Part shown: in pieces, positions 55,070 through 63,105 of the stretch
How the letters are laid out: the number at the start of each line of letters is the position of its first letter
How positions within the stretch are numbered: the first letter of the stretch is position 1
Origin: Celeribacter arenosi
GTDB taxonomy: Bacteria; Pseudomonadota; Alphaproteobacteria; Rhodobacterales; Rhodobacteraceae
Direction: 5' to 3'
DNA: 64,000 nt
NCBI RefSeq assembly: GCF_039539485.1
Contig: NZ_BAABDF010000007.1
Span: 992,001-1,056,000 of the forward strand
Program-made: the position numbers and the translations under genes
Notes under the pieces: model-generated
Databases searched by the model: none
What the model was told of the DNA's origin: nothing
Seen by the model: only the letters and a program-made list of their open reading frames with translations

Positions 55070-56452
55070 CTATTGGAACACGAACATCTCCATTTCCGTT
55101 TGGGTGGCGATTTTAGTCAGTTCGGCTTGCCCTTTTAGGCGCTGCGCCATGCCGAGCGCATCATCTTGATAGGCTTTGGCGGTTGCGTGGTGGCGCTGGC
55201 CAGTTGCGGCCATTGCCATGTCAGTGCCTGCCTGACCCAATTCGATCCCGAGGAAGGTATGCAGGATCGTTCTGGCGATGTGTTCGCCCGTGCCCACAGC
55301 CGAGCGCCAGAGATCGGAAACATAGCCATATGCCACTGGGTCACCGGTGCTTGTGACGAACAGCGCGCGCTTCTTCTCGAAACACGCGTCACGCATATGA
55401 TCGATCCAGACGGGATCTGCACCACGCAGGATCAGTGTATCAATGAAGATGTTGAGCCTTGGATCGACCTCGGTGGCCCATGGATAGTGGCTTTTCGACA
55501 GCCTGGTCTCGATGCTGTAACGCCCGCTGTTCCAGAACAGAGTTTCACCAAAAACGAAGCGAGTGTCGGCAAGACGCACCGGCATGATCGAGAACAATGC
55601 CAGCGCCGCCGCACGATTGCGCCGTTCCTGCCTGCTGCGCGGGCTCAGCAATTCGTCCACTTCGTCGAGAATGCCATGCGCTTGATTGATCAGGGCAACA
55701 GGTGAGTAACCGGTCCTTTGCAAGTGCTGGAATTTCTTGCTCTTGGCTTTGAGCGCTTCTGTTTCGTAGAGACGGGTGAGATCGGTCAGAAGACTGAGGG
55801 TTTCGTCATCCGCAGCGATGTAACGCGCGACCTTCTGCACGGCAGCGAATGAGGATCGGAGCGTTGCTGGCGCGAGATCGCGGTCACGCAAATCACGGGC
55901 ATAGGCACGCACGCTCTCAGCCGACAACACATCAGGCAAACCAGCCGCACGAGCGGAGCAAAGCAGCTGGCGCATTTTCATCTTGTGGGTCGGCATCATG
56001 CCGGATGCTGGTGGCAATTGCCCATTGCGATCAAAGCCCTCTTCCATGTGCAGCAGGGCAGTCTGCCAGTCTTTTGGAAGTTGATCAAAGGGCACCGATT
56101 TGGATGGGGACTTGTGCCTTTTGCCGCGTGATCGGACGCGTCCCTTTTCGAGTGATCGAATAGCCTCTTCCAATGCCAGAATGCACGGATGGCCCGAAAA
56201 GACGGTCATTATTGCCCTTTTTAGCAGCCGGAGCATGGTTGCTGCGGTTCTGCCGTGGTTGAAGCGATGGAACTCCTGAGCGGAGATATCAGTGAAGGAT
56301 GCGATCTGACGCGCTTCGAGAAAGGCGAGGAAATCATCCAGCACTCGAAGTTCATGCACTGTCGCCTGTTCCAGATTAGGGTCTCCGATCAAGGGATCCC
56401 AACGGCCCTGTTGCAGAATTTCAAATTTGGTGCGGTAGTCGGGCGTTTTCAT
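55070..56452 (-). CDS. Tyrosine-recombinase-like integrase (second of pair)
   Basis: 460 aa. An SAM-like N-terminal helical domain (about 25-100) is followed by a second helical core-binding part (GLPDVLSAESVRAYARDLRDRDLAPATLRSSF, about 170-205) and a weak catalytic domain. That domain has R293/R298 (MPVRLADTR), H391-x-x-R394 (HIARTIL) and a candidate nucleophile Y428 (ATAKAY). The motif order fits tyrosine recombinases, but the spacing and hydrophobic surroundings are degenerate. It starts at ATGA overlapping the stop of the 587-residue partner, so they are coupled. It may be a structural or regulatory partner of the active recombinase. Confidence 0.72.
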   Translation of the reverse strand: MKTPDYRTKFEILQQGRWDPLIGDPNLEQATVHELRVLDDFLAFLEARQIASFTDISAQEFHRFNHGRTAATMLRLLKRAIMTVFSGHPCILALEEAIRSLEKGRVRSRGKRHKSPSKSVPFDQLPKDWQTALLHMEEGFDRNGQLPPASGMMPTHKMKMRQLLCSARAAGLPDVLSAESVRAYARDLRDRDLAPATLRSSFAAVQKVARYIAADDETLSLLTDLTRLYETEALKAKSKKFQHLQRTGYSPVALINQAHGILDEVDELLSPRSRQERRNRAAALALFSIMPVRLADTRFVFGETLFWNSGRYSIETRLSKSHYPWATEVDPRLNIFIDTLILRGADPVWIDHMRDACFEKKRALFVTSTGDPVAYGYVSDLWRSAVGTGEHIARTILHTFLGIELGQAGTDMAMAATGQRHHATAKAYQDDALGMAQRLKGQAELTKIATQTEMEMFVFQ

Positions 56453-58212
56453 TGGGGCACGCCCGAGAGGTCCAAGATGAACTTCTGCACTTCCGCGCGT
56501 TTGGCGCGCTCGTTCACCCAGGCGTAGTTTTTTCGCACGGTGACAGCCTTATCATCCAGCAGTCGTTCCAGCAGATCCCAACGGCCAGGGTTGCGTTGCA
56601 GTAGCAGCGACGCCAGCCCGTGGCGGAATTTGTGCGGTGTCATCGGCAGGCCGGCCGCCCGGGTATGGCGCTTGAACCAGCTCAAAAACGTTCTGTATTT
56701 CAGCGCATCGCCAATCTGGAAGCCGGGAAACAGATGAACGCTTGCTTCGTGGTTCTCATAAAGCGGTCGAATTTTGTCGAGATACCAAAGGATTACCTCC
56801 AGCCCATTCAGATTGTTGGGCTCGATGGGGGCCCAGATATCAACTTTGTTCTTGGTGTGCTCAGGCGCCAGATCGATCGTTGCGTGTTTAGTCTTACCGG
56901 ATGGCAAATGGAACGTTGAACCGGGGCCACGAAATACCAGTTTCAACGCACTTTTGATCCGGATCGGCGCGCCACGTGTCTCGATGGCGCAAATGGCAGC
57001 AACAGTGCCAAGTTGCCTGATGCTGTCAATTTCGGAGGAGGTTGGATCCCGACCTTCGCTGGATAATTCCTCAAGCAGGCGCTGCGCTTCGTTCCGCAGT
57101 TGAACATGCATCGACAGAAACGTCGTGATTTGCTGCGGCGAGTTTAAAAGTCGCTCGCAGAATTTGCGGCATTCCGGCGACATGTCGTTGCTGGCCTTTT
57201 TGCCTTCTCTAAGGAACCTGTTGGCCTTTAGATGGGATTTCATCGGCTCAGGGTCGACGCAATTGTGCGCCATGACGCCATAGTTCGACCTTAGGTAATC
57301 ATAAGCAGTGCGCGCGGAAATGTGGCTCTTCTGACCTTCATGCCTTACCCAATAGCGAACGACTGCGGTCGCGTGTTCGGGGGTCATGATGTCTTGAAGC
57401 CGCTTGTGAAGATCTCCGCTGAACTCACCGCTGCGCACCAAAGTGCTGACAAACTTGCGCATGCCAGCCAGCTTGAAATCTACATTTGATTTCGAAACCT
57501 GATTGACATATTCCTGCTCGACTGGATCGAACTCGGTCAGGGTGGCATTGTGCACCCATACGTTAATCTCCTCAGCAAGATGCGGCGGGATTACGTGCAG
57601 GTTCTCTGTCCGGCGTGGTTTGGCGGCCAGGAACGGCTCGGGTGGCAGGAAGCGCAGCACCTTTTCGTCGTGGCGCAATCTGTTCAACCTTTTCAGCGCC
57701 CTCTGTAGGGTTGTCCACTCATTGGTCTCAAGCTGCGACGACAGGCTGTCGAGCCAATCCTGACCAACCTTTGAAGGTTTCACCCCCTGCGTTCGCGCAA
57801 TATCCGCAAGCTTCTTGATGGGAACGAGGATCTGCTGAGCGGGTTTGCGGTCTGCACCGGACGTGACAGCGTGCGGCTCCGCAGCGATAAGGAGCTCTGC
57901 CCATTCATCCATCCGGGCGCGTCGTTCCTTCGCTTTTGCGACTTCGCCCGTAGCGCCTTTCACGGCCGCAATGATTTTTCGCCGCGTCGCCTTGTAAGCC
58001 TTTTCCGATTTGCTGAGGAACGGATTGAACCCGTCGAGCGGAAGTTGTTGCTTGATCATCACCAGATCGGCAGGGACCTGGCTTAGATCCAGGTTGTCTG
58101 TCAGATGTGGATAACGCCCAACGGCTCGTGCGTAATCGCTGTTATTGGCATTCAACGCCCATGTCTGGACGTCCTGCAGGGTCATTGCCGTTATTGGTTT
58201 TTGAAAGCTCAT
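56449..58212 (-). CDS. Tyrosine-type site-specific recombinase (large integrase, first of pair)
   Basis: 587 aa. The C-terminal catalytic domain has the expected residues: arginine in ETRGAPIR (R412 or R418), H527-x-x-R530 in MTPHKFRHGLAS, and nucleophile Y563 in TVRKNYAWVN. The long N-terminal 380 residues include basic helical regions suited to DNA binding. Lengths of 587 and 460 with a coupled partner recall paired-integrase elements such as Tn554 (TnpA/TnpB) rather than simple phage integrases. No strong ribosome site precedes the ATG at 58212. Probably moves the island that carries the Zorya genes. Confidence 0.82.
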   Translation of the reverse strand: MSFQKPITAMTLQDVQTWALNANNSDYARAVGRYPHLTDNLDLSQVPADLVMIKQQLPLDGFNPFLSKSEKAYKATRRKIIAAVKGATGEVAKAKERRARMDEWAELLIAAEPHAVTSGADRKPAQQILVPIKKLADIARTQGVKPSKVGQDWLDSLSSQLETNEWTTLQRALKRLNRLRHDEKVLRFLPPEPFLAAKPRRTENLHVIPPHLAEEINVWVHNATLTEFDPVEQEYVNQVSKSNVDFKLAGMRKFVSTLVRSGEFSGDLHKRLQDIMTPEHATAVVRYWVRHEGQKSHISARTAYDYLRSNYGVMAHNCVDPEPMKSHLKANRFLREGKKASNDMSPECRKFCERLLNSPQQITTFLSMHVQLRNEAQRLLEELSSEGRDPTSSEIDSIRQLGTVAAICAIETRGAPIRIKSALKLVFRGPGSTFHLPSGKTKHATIDLAPEHTKNKVDIWAPIEPNNLNGLEVILWYLDKIRPLYENHEASVHLFPGFQIGDALKYRTFLSWFKRHTRAAGLPMTPHKFRHGLASLLLQRNPGRWDLLERLLDDKAVTVRKNYAWVNERAKRAEVQKFILDLSGVPQ

Positions 58213-58227
58213 TTGAGGCCCTTTGCT

Positions 58228-58407
58228 TGTCCGCTAAATGACAAATTGGCCGATATCGCCGAAACCAAAGCGAATAATGACAAAAACCCATGGGTTTTCC
58301 TGACCCGAATATCCGGTGGAGTTTGTCATTTTGTCCGCTAACGGTGTCATTGACCGTTAAAGCCCAATTTCCGCGCCGGAATGTCATTTGCGAACGGATT
58401 ATCGTTC
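58228..58407. repeat. Cluster of short repeats and palindromes before the recombinase operon
   Basis: AATGACA or its complement TGTCATT occurs five times (58237, 58276, 58324, 58345, 58382). TGTCCGCTAA occurs twice (58228-58237, 58332-58341). A perfect 16-bp palindrome AAAACCCATGGGTTTT lies at 58283-58298, and TAACGGT-N7-ACCGTTA (58339-58359) and GAACG-N6-CGTTC (58392-58407) are inverted repeats. This is dense for 180 bases and suggests binding sites for recombinase and/or the HTH protein encoded upstream. No gene lies in the 288-base gap. Confidence 0.75.
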
Positions 58408-58500
58408 ATGGATTTGGCGCATCACGTTAAAGAAAGATGTCTCAACCGCTGAAGGGGAGATGGGTCCCGATGACAGTTCCCGGAAAACTTTTTCTCAGTT

Positions 58501-59037
58501 TTATTCCGCCTTCTTTGGGGGCTGGAACAGGGCCGCGACAGAGCCCGGCTCTGTTCGGTTGGTGCGCATTCTGGCCGGCTCGTTCTTGATGTCAGTCGTC
58601 GCTGATTTCAGAAACTCAGGATGCATCCTCGATACATCGCGCTTGAACAATGGCGGTAGGCACAGTTGCCACGATTTGACCTCGAACGAGAACACAAGCC
58701 GCTTGCGCGGACCGAGGTAAAACCGGTTCGTGAAGGACTTGTCTGCATGGGTGCCGTCAAACATTCGTCCAATGGTCTTTGCCGATTGCCCCGTTGCTTT
58801 ACCTACAGCTGACGCATCGAGCAGCGGTTTCCATACCTCGGAATTGTCGAGGGGATACGGATGAGCAAACCCCATGGCCGCCAGAAGCCGCGCCCGAGAG
58901 TATCCGCCTCCGCGCTTTGGAATGTCGAGACGCCGCATTAGCTCGCGTGCAAATGTTTGCGAACTGCCGAAGAAAGTGGCGACTTCCTTGGTCGAAATAA
59001 GTTCTACTGCGCCTTCTGCGACCTCTTTGTTCGACAT
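58501..59037 (-). CDS. HTH DNA-binding protein (excisionase- or repressor-like)
   Basis: 178 aa; start 59037 is fixed by GGGGAGGA upstream. Residues about 11-60 read as a MerR/excisionase-like winged helix (ELISTKEVATFFGSSQ, then RRLDIPKRGGGYSRARLLAAMGF). The rest is basic and contains FYLGPRKRLVFSFEV. It lies between the recombinase operon (same strand) and divergent zorA, well placed to control either. Could be a recombination directionality factor; no family is claimed. Confidence 0.65.
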   Translation of the reverse strand: MSNKEVAEGAVELISTKEVATFFGSSQTFARELMRRLDIPKRGGGYSRARLLAAMGFAHPYPLDNSEVWKPLLDASAVGKATGQSAKTIGRMFDGTHADKSFTNRFYLGPRKRLVFSFEVKSWQLCLPPLFKRDVSRMHPEFLKSATTDIKNEPARMRTNRTEPGSVAALFQPPKKAE

Positions 59038-59255
59038 TATGTCCTCCCCGCTGTCTGGCGAGGAGATTGGTCTCATGGCTGAAACCACAAAGGCATGAAC
59101 GAAGAATCGTGACACCCGAAGGAGTTCGTCCCACGGTTTTCAGTCCTAAATGTGTGAAAGCGAAGCGGGCCAATCTAACGCACTCACTGGTTGCGAAGAG
59201 TAGGGCGAACTGAGAAGATAAAATTTGAATAAGGTCCCAGTCTGGTTGGGTGTAA
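59038..59255. promoter_or_regulatory. Divergent promoter region of the HTH gene and zorA
   Basis: 218 bases between divergent starts. A plausible zorA -10 box is TAAAAT (59219-59224) but no well-spaced -35 is clear; TTGCGA (59191-59196) is 22 bases off. The stretch is AT-richer than the host genes. Nothing else is evident. Confidence 0.4.
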
Positions 59256-60743
59256 GTGATTGAGGTAAAAGAGTTGGATTTCGAAAATTTGGACGCTTCC
59301 GGTCGAATGTTAGGGATTTGGGTTCGGGATCTGATCCTTAACGCTGCCAATTCGATTGTGGCTGAGCATTGGCCAGGGCTTATCAGCGCGATGCTGATAC
59401 TCGCTCTTTTTGTGTGCGCGCTGCTAATTTGGTTTACCTCCTCGACCAGGTTGAGAGCCTTGAAATATGCGCAGTCCTCAATAGGTCGCGTGGATCATGG
59501 AGGGGACCTCAATGTTGGTAAATTGGAAGGAGACTTGTCGAAGCAAAAGGGTGCGCCGGCAAGAAGGCTGGCTTTAGCCTTTTCTGAGTTTCGCGAGACC
59601 CTTCTCGAGCCAAGCGAACGAGAGAGTTCTGGCCTTAGGAACTCTATCCGGCCGTCGCTATTCTTGAACACCGATGATTTGGGATACTCCCTAAAGGGGT
59701 GGCGTTTCGCGCCCGGCATTTTTGTGTCTGTTGGCTTGTTGCTTACATTCTTGGGGTTGGTTGCGGTTCTGAATACTACCCAAACTATGTTGAGTCCCGA
59801 TGATACCACAACGGCCCTGAAGAAACTTTTGGAGCAGGCATCGGCCAAATTTATCATGTCCCTAACTGGCCTCGCTTGTTCAATAATATTGAACCTTTGG
59901 CTGAAATATTGGTCCAGAAGCGTTGAAATGGCAACGGAACGCTTGGCAAATTCACTCGAGAGGGGAATGGATTTCATCAGCCTTGAGGGGCTCGCGGATC
60001 GTCAACTCAAGGAAATCCAGAAACAGACAAGTGATATGCATGAGTTGAACACCAACTTGATCGTGGCGCTGAGCGAACCACTGAAGAAAGTCACTGAAAG
60101 TTCGCTGGAAAACGTCGGGTCGATGGTGACTCAGCTCGGCACCGATATCACTTCGGGAATTGGGGAGTCATTGGATGCAGTATCGGATCGAATGGAAGAG
60201 GCCGCGAAATCCTTGATGTCTATGGGTGACAACTTGACTGCTGCGGCGGACAAATTTGATGACGCATTATCGTCTTCTACCAACGCATTGGAATCAACGC
60301 TAACACGACTTGAAGCTGTGTCCGAACGGTTGACCGTGGCGAGTGATGCGGTTGGAGTAATGGCTCCGACTGTTTTGGAAACGGTTAAACAAGGCAACAC
60401 AGCGAATATGCGAGTGGCAGAAGGCGCCACAGAAATGGTCCAGGCAGCGAAGAGTGCAATATCAGAAGAAAAGCGGATTGTGTTGGAGGCTATGTCCTCA
60501 ATCAAGAGCCTGATTGAAGCTTTCGAAAGCAGAGCCGCTGCATACGACGGGCAACTGGAAAACGCCTTCAAAACATACCAATTCGAAGTTGGAAAAACTA
60601 TCGATCGTTTGGAAGAGCACGGGAGTGGCGTTCAGGAGCGCTTTGCAGACGCGCTATCCACCCTCCAGGCTGTGATCGAAAATGCGAAAGCCTTTGAGCC
60701 GGAAAGCATCCCCGACCTTGCTCATGAGGCCGCTGCGGAATGA
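59256..60743 (+). CDS. zorA: Zorya anti-phage protein ZorA (MotA/TolQ-like proton channel)
   Basis: Inner-membrane stator-like subunit of the Zorya defence motor; with ZorB it senses infection and drives rotation. 495 aa with TM1 at about 41-60, TM2 about 152-172 (GIFVSVGLLLTFLGLVAVL, MotA/ExbB glycine-rich helix) and TM3 about 198-217 (ASAKFIMSLTGLACSI). A long cytoplasmic coiled-coil tail covers about 225-495. Starts with GTG at 59256; an ATG at 59307 is the alternative, and neither has a strong ribosome site. The tail is shorter than in the type I ZorA of E. coli, as I remember it. Overlaps zorB by 4 bases. Confidence 0.88.
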   Translation: MIEVKELDFENLDASGRMLGIWVRDLILNAANSIVAEHWPGLISAMLILALFVCALLIWFTSSTRLRALKYAQSSIGRVDHGGDLNVGKLEGDLSKQKGAPARRLALAFSEFRETLLEPSERESSGLRNSIRPSLFLNTDDLGYSLKGWRFAPGIFVSVGLLLTFLGLVAVLNTTQTMLSPDDTTTALKKLLEQASAKFIMSLTGLACSIILNLWLKYWSRSVEMATERLANSLERGMDFISLEGLADRQLKEIQKQTSDMHELNTNLIVALSEPLKKVTESSLENVGSMVTQLGTDITSGIGESLDAVSDRMEEAAKSLMSMGDNLTAAADKFDDALSSSTNALESTLTRLEAVSERLTVASDAVGVMAPTVLETVKQGNTANMRVAEGATEMVQAAKSAISEEKRIVLEAMSSIKSLIEAFESRAAAYDGQLENAFKTYQFEVGKTIDRLEEHGSGVQERFADALSTLQAVIENAKAFEPESIPDLAHEAAAE

Positions 60744-61795
60744 GGCACGCTGTTCGCCAAAGGAGCGAGGAGGAAGACGAAGAGTCCGTTTTCGTTTCCA
60801 TGACTGACATGACGGTTAGTTTCCTTTTCATTGTCATGATTTTGCTTGCGTTCTTCGCAACGCAAATTGCACCCGGTGAGACCGTTCCAAAGGAGCTACT
60901 GGATGAGCGCGACGCACATGTGGCGCAGCTCATTGAAGAGTTGCAAAGCTATCGATCCGAAGAAAATAGTCTCATTCCAAGACTTCAGAGTGAAAACCAA
61001 ATTCTTCAAAGCAGAGTTCAAGAACTGGAAGTGACGTTACAGGCAATTACACAGGAACTCGGTATCCCCGAAGCAAATGATGCAGTGGAAAAAATCGCTC
61101 AGCTACGATTAGAGCTGAGTAGACTTCATGAAATTCTTGCCAACAGCGGGGGCGAGAACAGAATCGAGCGTTACAATACACTTGTTTCAATACAGCGAGC
61201 CCAGATCCTGCAGGATCTGCGAGATAGGATTGTCGCAGCGGACCCGAGTATCGAAGTTGGGATTTCTCGGGATCAAGATGCTTTGCAATTCAAAGGAGAT
61301 GGGCTGTTTGCTTCAGGGTCACCCGTCCCATCCCGTCAAGGACGAGAAAAAATGCGGCTTATCGCAGAAATTTTGCGAGACGTGATTGGGTGCATTTCTT
61401 TTGGTGAAAGGTCCAATATTGAGCAGTCGTGTAATGAGCATATAGCGATCCTTGATGCCCTTCAGATTGAGGGTCACGCAGATAGTGATGGGCTGGACGT
61501 CTCCAACATGGACTTAAGCGCACAGCGTGGTTCGGCAATCTATCGAGAGATGATTTCTGCAAGCCCTGACTTGCTTGAGTTTGTGAATTTCAAGACGCAA
61601 CCGGTCCTCTCGGTCGCGGGTTACGGAGAGGGGAGGCCAATCGCAGACGAAACGCTACCCGGCGGCAAGGACGCCAACAGGCGGATCGATATCCGATTCA
61701 TTATGTTCTCTCCCGCTGACGAGGAATCGATACCAGCCGACGTTAGCGATCTCTCACGCATACGCGATCTTCTTTTGAGTGGTGAACGCCTATGA
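60740..61795 (+). CDS. zorB: Zorya anti-phage protein ZorB (MotB/OmpA-like)
   Basis: 351 aa. A short cytoplasmic start is followed by one membrane helix (about 24-45) entered by VFVSMTDMTVSFLF, whose D23 sits where MotB and ZorB keep the proton-binding aspartate. A coiled coil of about 110 residues (52-165) comes next, then an OmpA-like peptidoglycan-binding domain (QIEGHADSDG 242-251, LSAQRGSAI 259-267, GYGEGRPIA 294-302, NRRIDIRF 313-320). The coiled coil makes it longer than the ZorB I know, which passes almost directly from helix to OmpA domain. Overlaps zorC by 4 bases. Confidence 0.88.
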   Translation: MRHAVRQRSEEEDEESVFVSMTDMTVSFLFIVMILLAFFATQIAPGETVPKELLDERDAHVAQLIEELQSYRSEENSLIPRLQSENQILQSRVQELEVTLQAITQELGIPEANDAVEKIAQLRLELSRLHEILANSGGENRIERYNTLVSIQRAQILQDLRDRIVAADPSIEVGISRDQDALQFKGDGLFASGSPVPSRQGREKMRLIAEILRDVIGCISFGERSNIEQSCNEHIAILDALQIEGHADSDGLDVSNMDLSAQRGSAIYREMISASPDLLEFVNFKTQPVLSVAGYGEGRPIADETLPGGKDANRRIDIRFIMFSPADEESIPADVSDLSRIRDLLLSGERL

Positions 61796-63105
61796 GCCTT
61801 GCGGATCGGCTTGTTCTTTCACCGGAGTTCAAGGTCCGGACTGGTAGGGCGGTTGCATTAGATGTTGCTGTTGACCGAATTGAGCAAGCCTTTCCCGGCG
61901 TGGAGAAACGTGCACCCGAAGATGTTCCGGTCATCTTGAAAAAAGTCGAAGCCGCGCTTCAATCAGGTGACTGGTCTGGTGTTTCGGCCGGAGATGTAAG
62001 TGTCGCGGTATTTGCTGAGATTGGAGGGCATTCGGTCATTTCAAAGCGGCTTCAAGAGTTCATCAGTCAAGAGTTGAGCGTGACCACAAATCGAACATTG
62101 CTGGATGCAGTGGCCAGGGGATATCTCGTCAGTTGGGCCGAGAATTCTGAAAAAACTAAATCATTGTCCAATATGCTCATTCAAAAGGCAGCCCTACTTC
62201 CAGAAAGGTGGAAGAACTTGTTTAACGAGTGTCCTGAATTTTTGGATGCCGAGCGAGGGAGTTTCCGTGTTGGTGAACGCATGGTTGATGCTCACGCGCC
62301 GTTTGAATGGCTGAAGAGAATTGGTATGCCTTCTCCGCATGATGATGGTTTCATGCGCTTCGCTCATCAAGAGTTTCTGCGTCAAACCCCTGATCCAAGG
62401 TCGGAAAGAATTGTCGACAAGCTGGTTTCTTGGGTGACACCTACGGGAAAGCAGAAAGAGTTTGGCAGCCGTGAAGCTGAAGTTGTCGAAAAGATCCTTG
62501 CTCCTTGGATGAACTCCGATTGCCCCGAAAGTCTGCGTGAGCATTGCGTTGACAAATTGGTGAACCGTTTTGGTGACCCTCGAACCGAACATCCAGCCTT
62601 CTGGTCGCAGATCGGCATACCCCATCGCAGGGTGATGCTGAAGTGGCTGGCACGCAAAAGTATGGAGGCGATGTTTGAGATTGTTACCCAGGCTGAGAAA
62701 GGGACCGAGCACGGTCATCAATGGGTCAAGCGTAAGCGGTTCTGGATGGGGGTTTACGATAAAGGGCAAATTGATGAAGCTTGGGTTGCATTAGGGAAAA
62801 AGGCGATACCCTATGCGAAAGACCTATACAGTCAGACTTCAGACCCCTCATTTCTCAGTTTTGGTCGTCAGGCCCGAAGAGATACCTGTCTCTTGCTCAT
62901 GAAAATAAATGACAAAACGATTGTCGAGGGTAGCCATAATTTTAGAGTTCATGTGTTTCCGACGCCAACGCGTGTGACGCCCGAACTTTACGCCGACGCC
63001 TATGATCTTGATGACATCATGCTTCCTAAACAGCACCCGGACGCACGTGTCCACGACTCAGGTGGCAACTGGATGAGTTGGATCCAAAGACGGATCTCAA
63101 CATGA
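61792..63105 (+). CDS. zorC: Zorya type I protein ZorC (EH_Signature domain)
   Basis: 437-residue cytoplasmic protein that in type I Zorya binds DNA near the injection site and recruits ZorD. Its EH_Signature region includes ESLREHCVDKLVNRFGDPR (about 246-264), W271, KRKRFWMGVYDKGQIDEAWVALG and later HNFRVHVFPTP. Glutamate and histidine are seen at E250 and H251. No nuclease motif. It starts at an ATGA overlap with zorB and ends at another with zorD, so the four genes form one translation unit. Shorter than the E. coli protein, as I recall it. Family call from motif plus order. Confidence 0.83.
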   Translation: MSLADRLVLSPEFKVRTGRAVALDVAVDRIEQAFPGVEKRAPEDVPVILKKVEAALQSGDWSGVSAGDVSVAVFAEIGGHSVISKRLQEFISQELSVTTNRTLLDAVARGYLVSWAENSEKTKSLSNMLIQKAALLPERWKNLFNECPEFLDAERGSFRVGERMVDAHAPFEWLKRIGMPSPHDDGFMRFAHQEFLRQTPDPRSERIVDKLVSWVTPTGKQKEFGSREAEVVEKILAPWMNSDCPESLREHCVDKLVNRFGDPRTEHPAFWSQIGIPHRRVMLKWLARKSMEAMFEIVTQAEKGTEHGHQWVKRKRFWMGVYDKGQIDEAWVALGKKAIPYAKDLYSQTSDPSFLSFGRQARRDTCLLLMKINDKTIVEGSHNFRVHVFPTPTRVTPELYADAYDLDDIMLPKQHPDARVHDSGGNWMSWIQRRIST

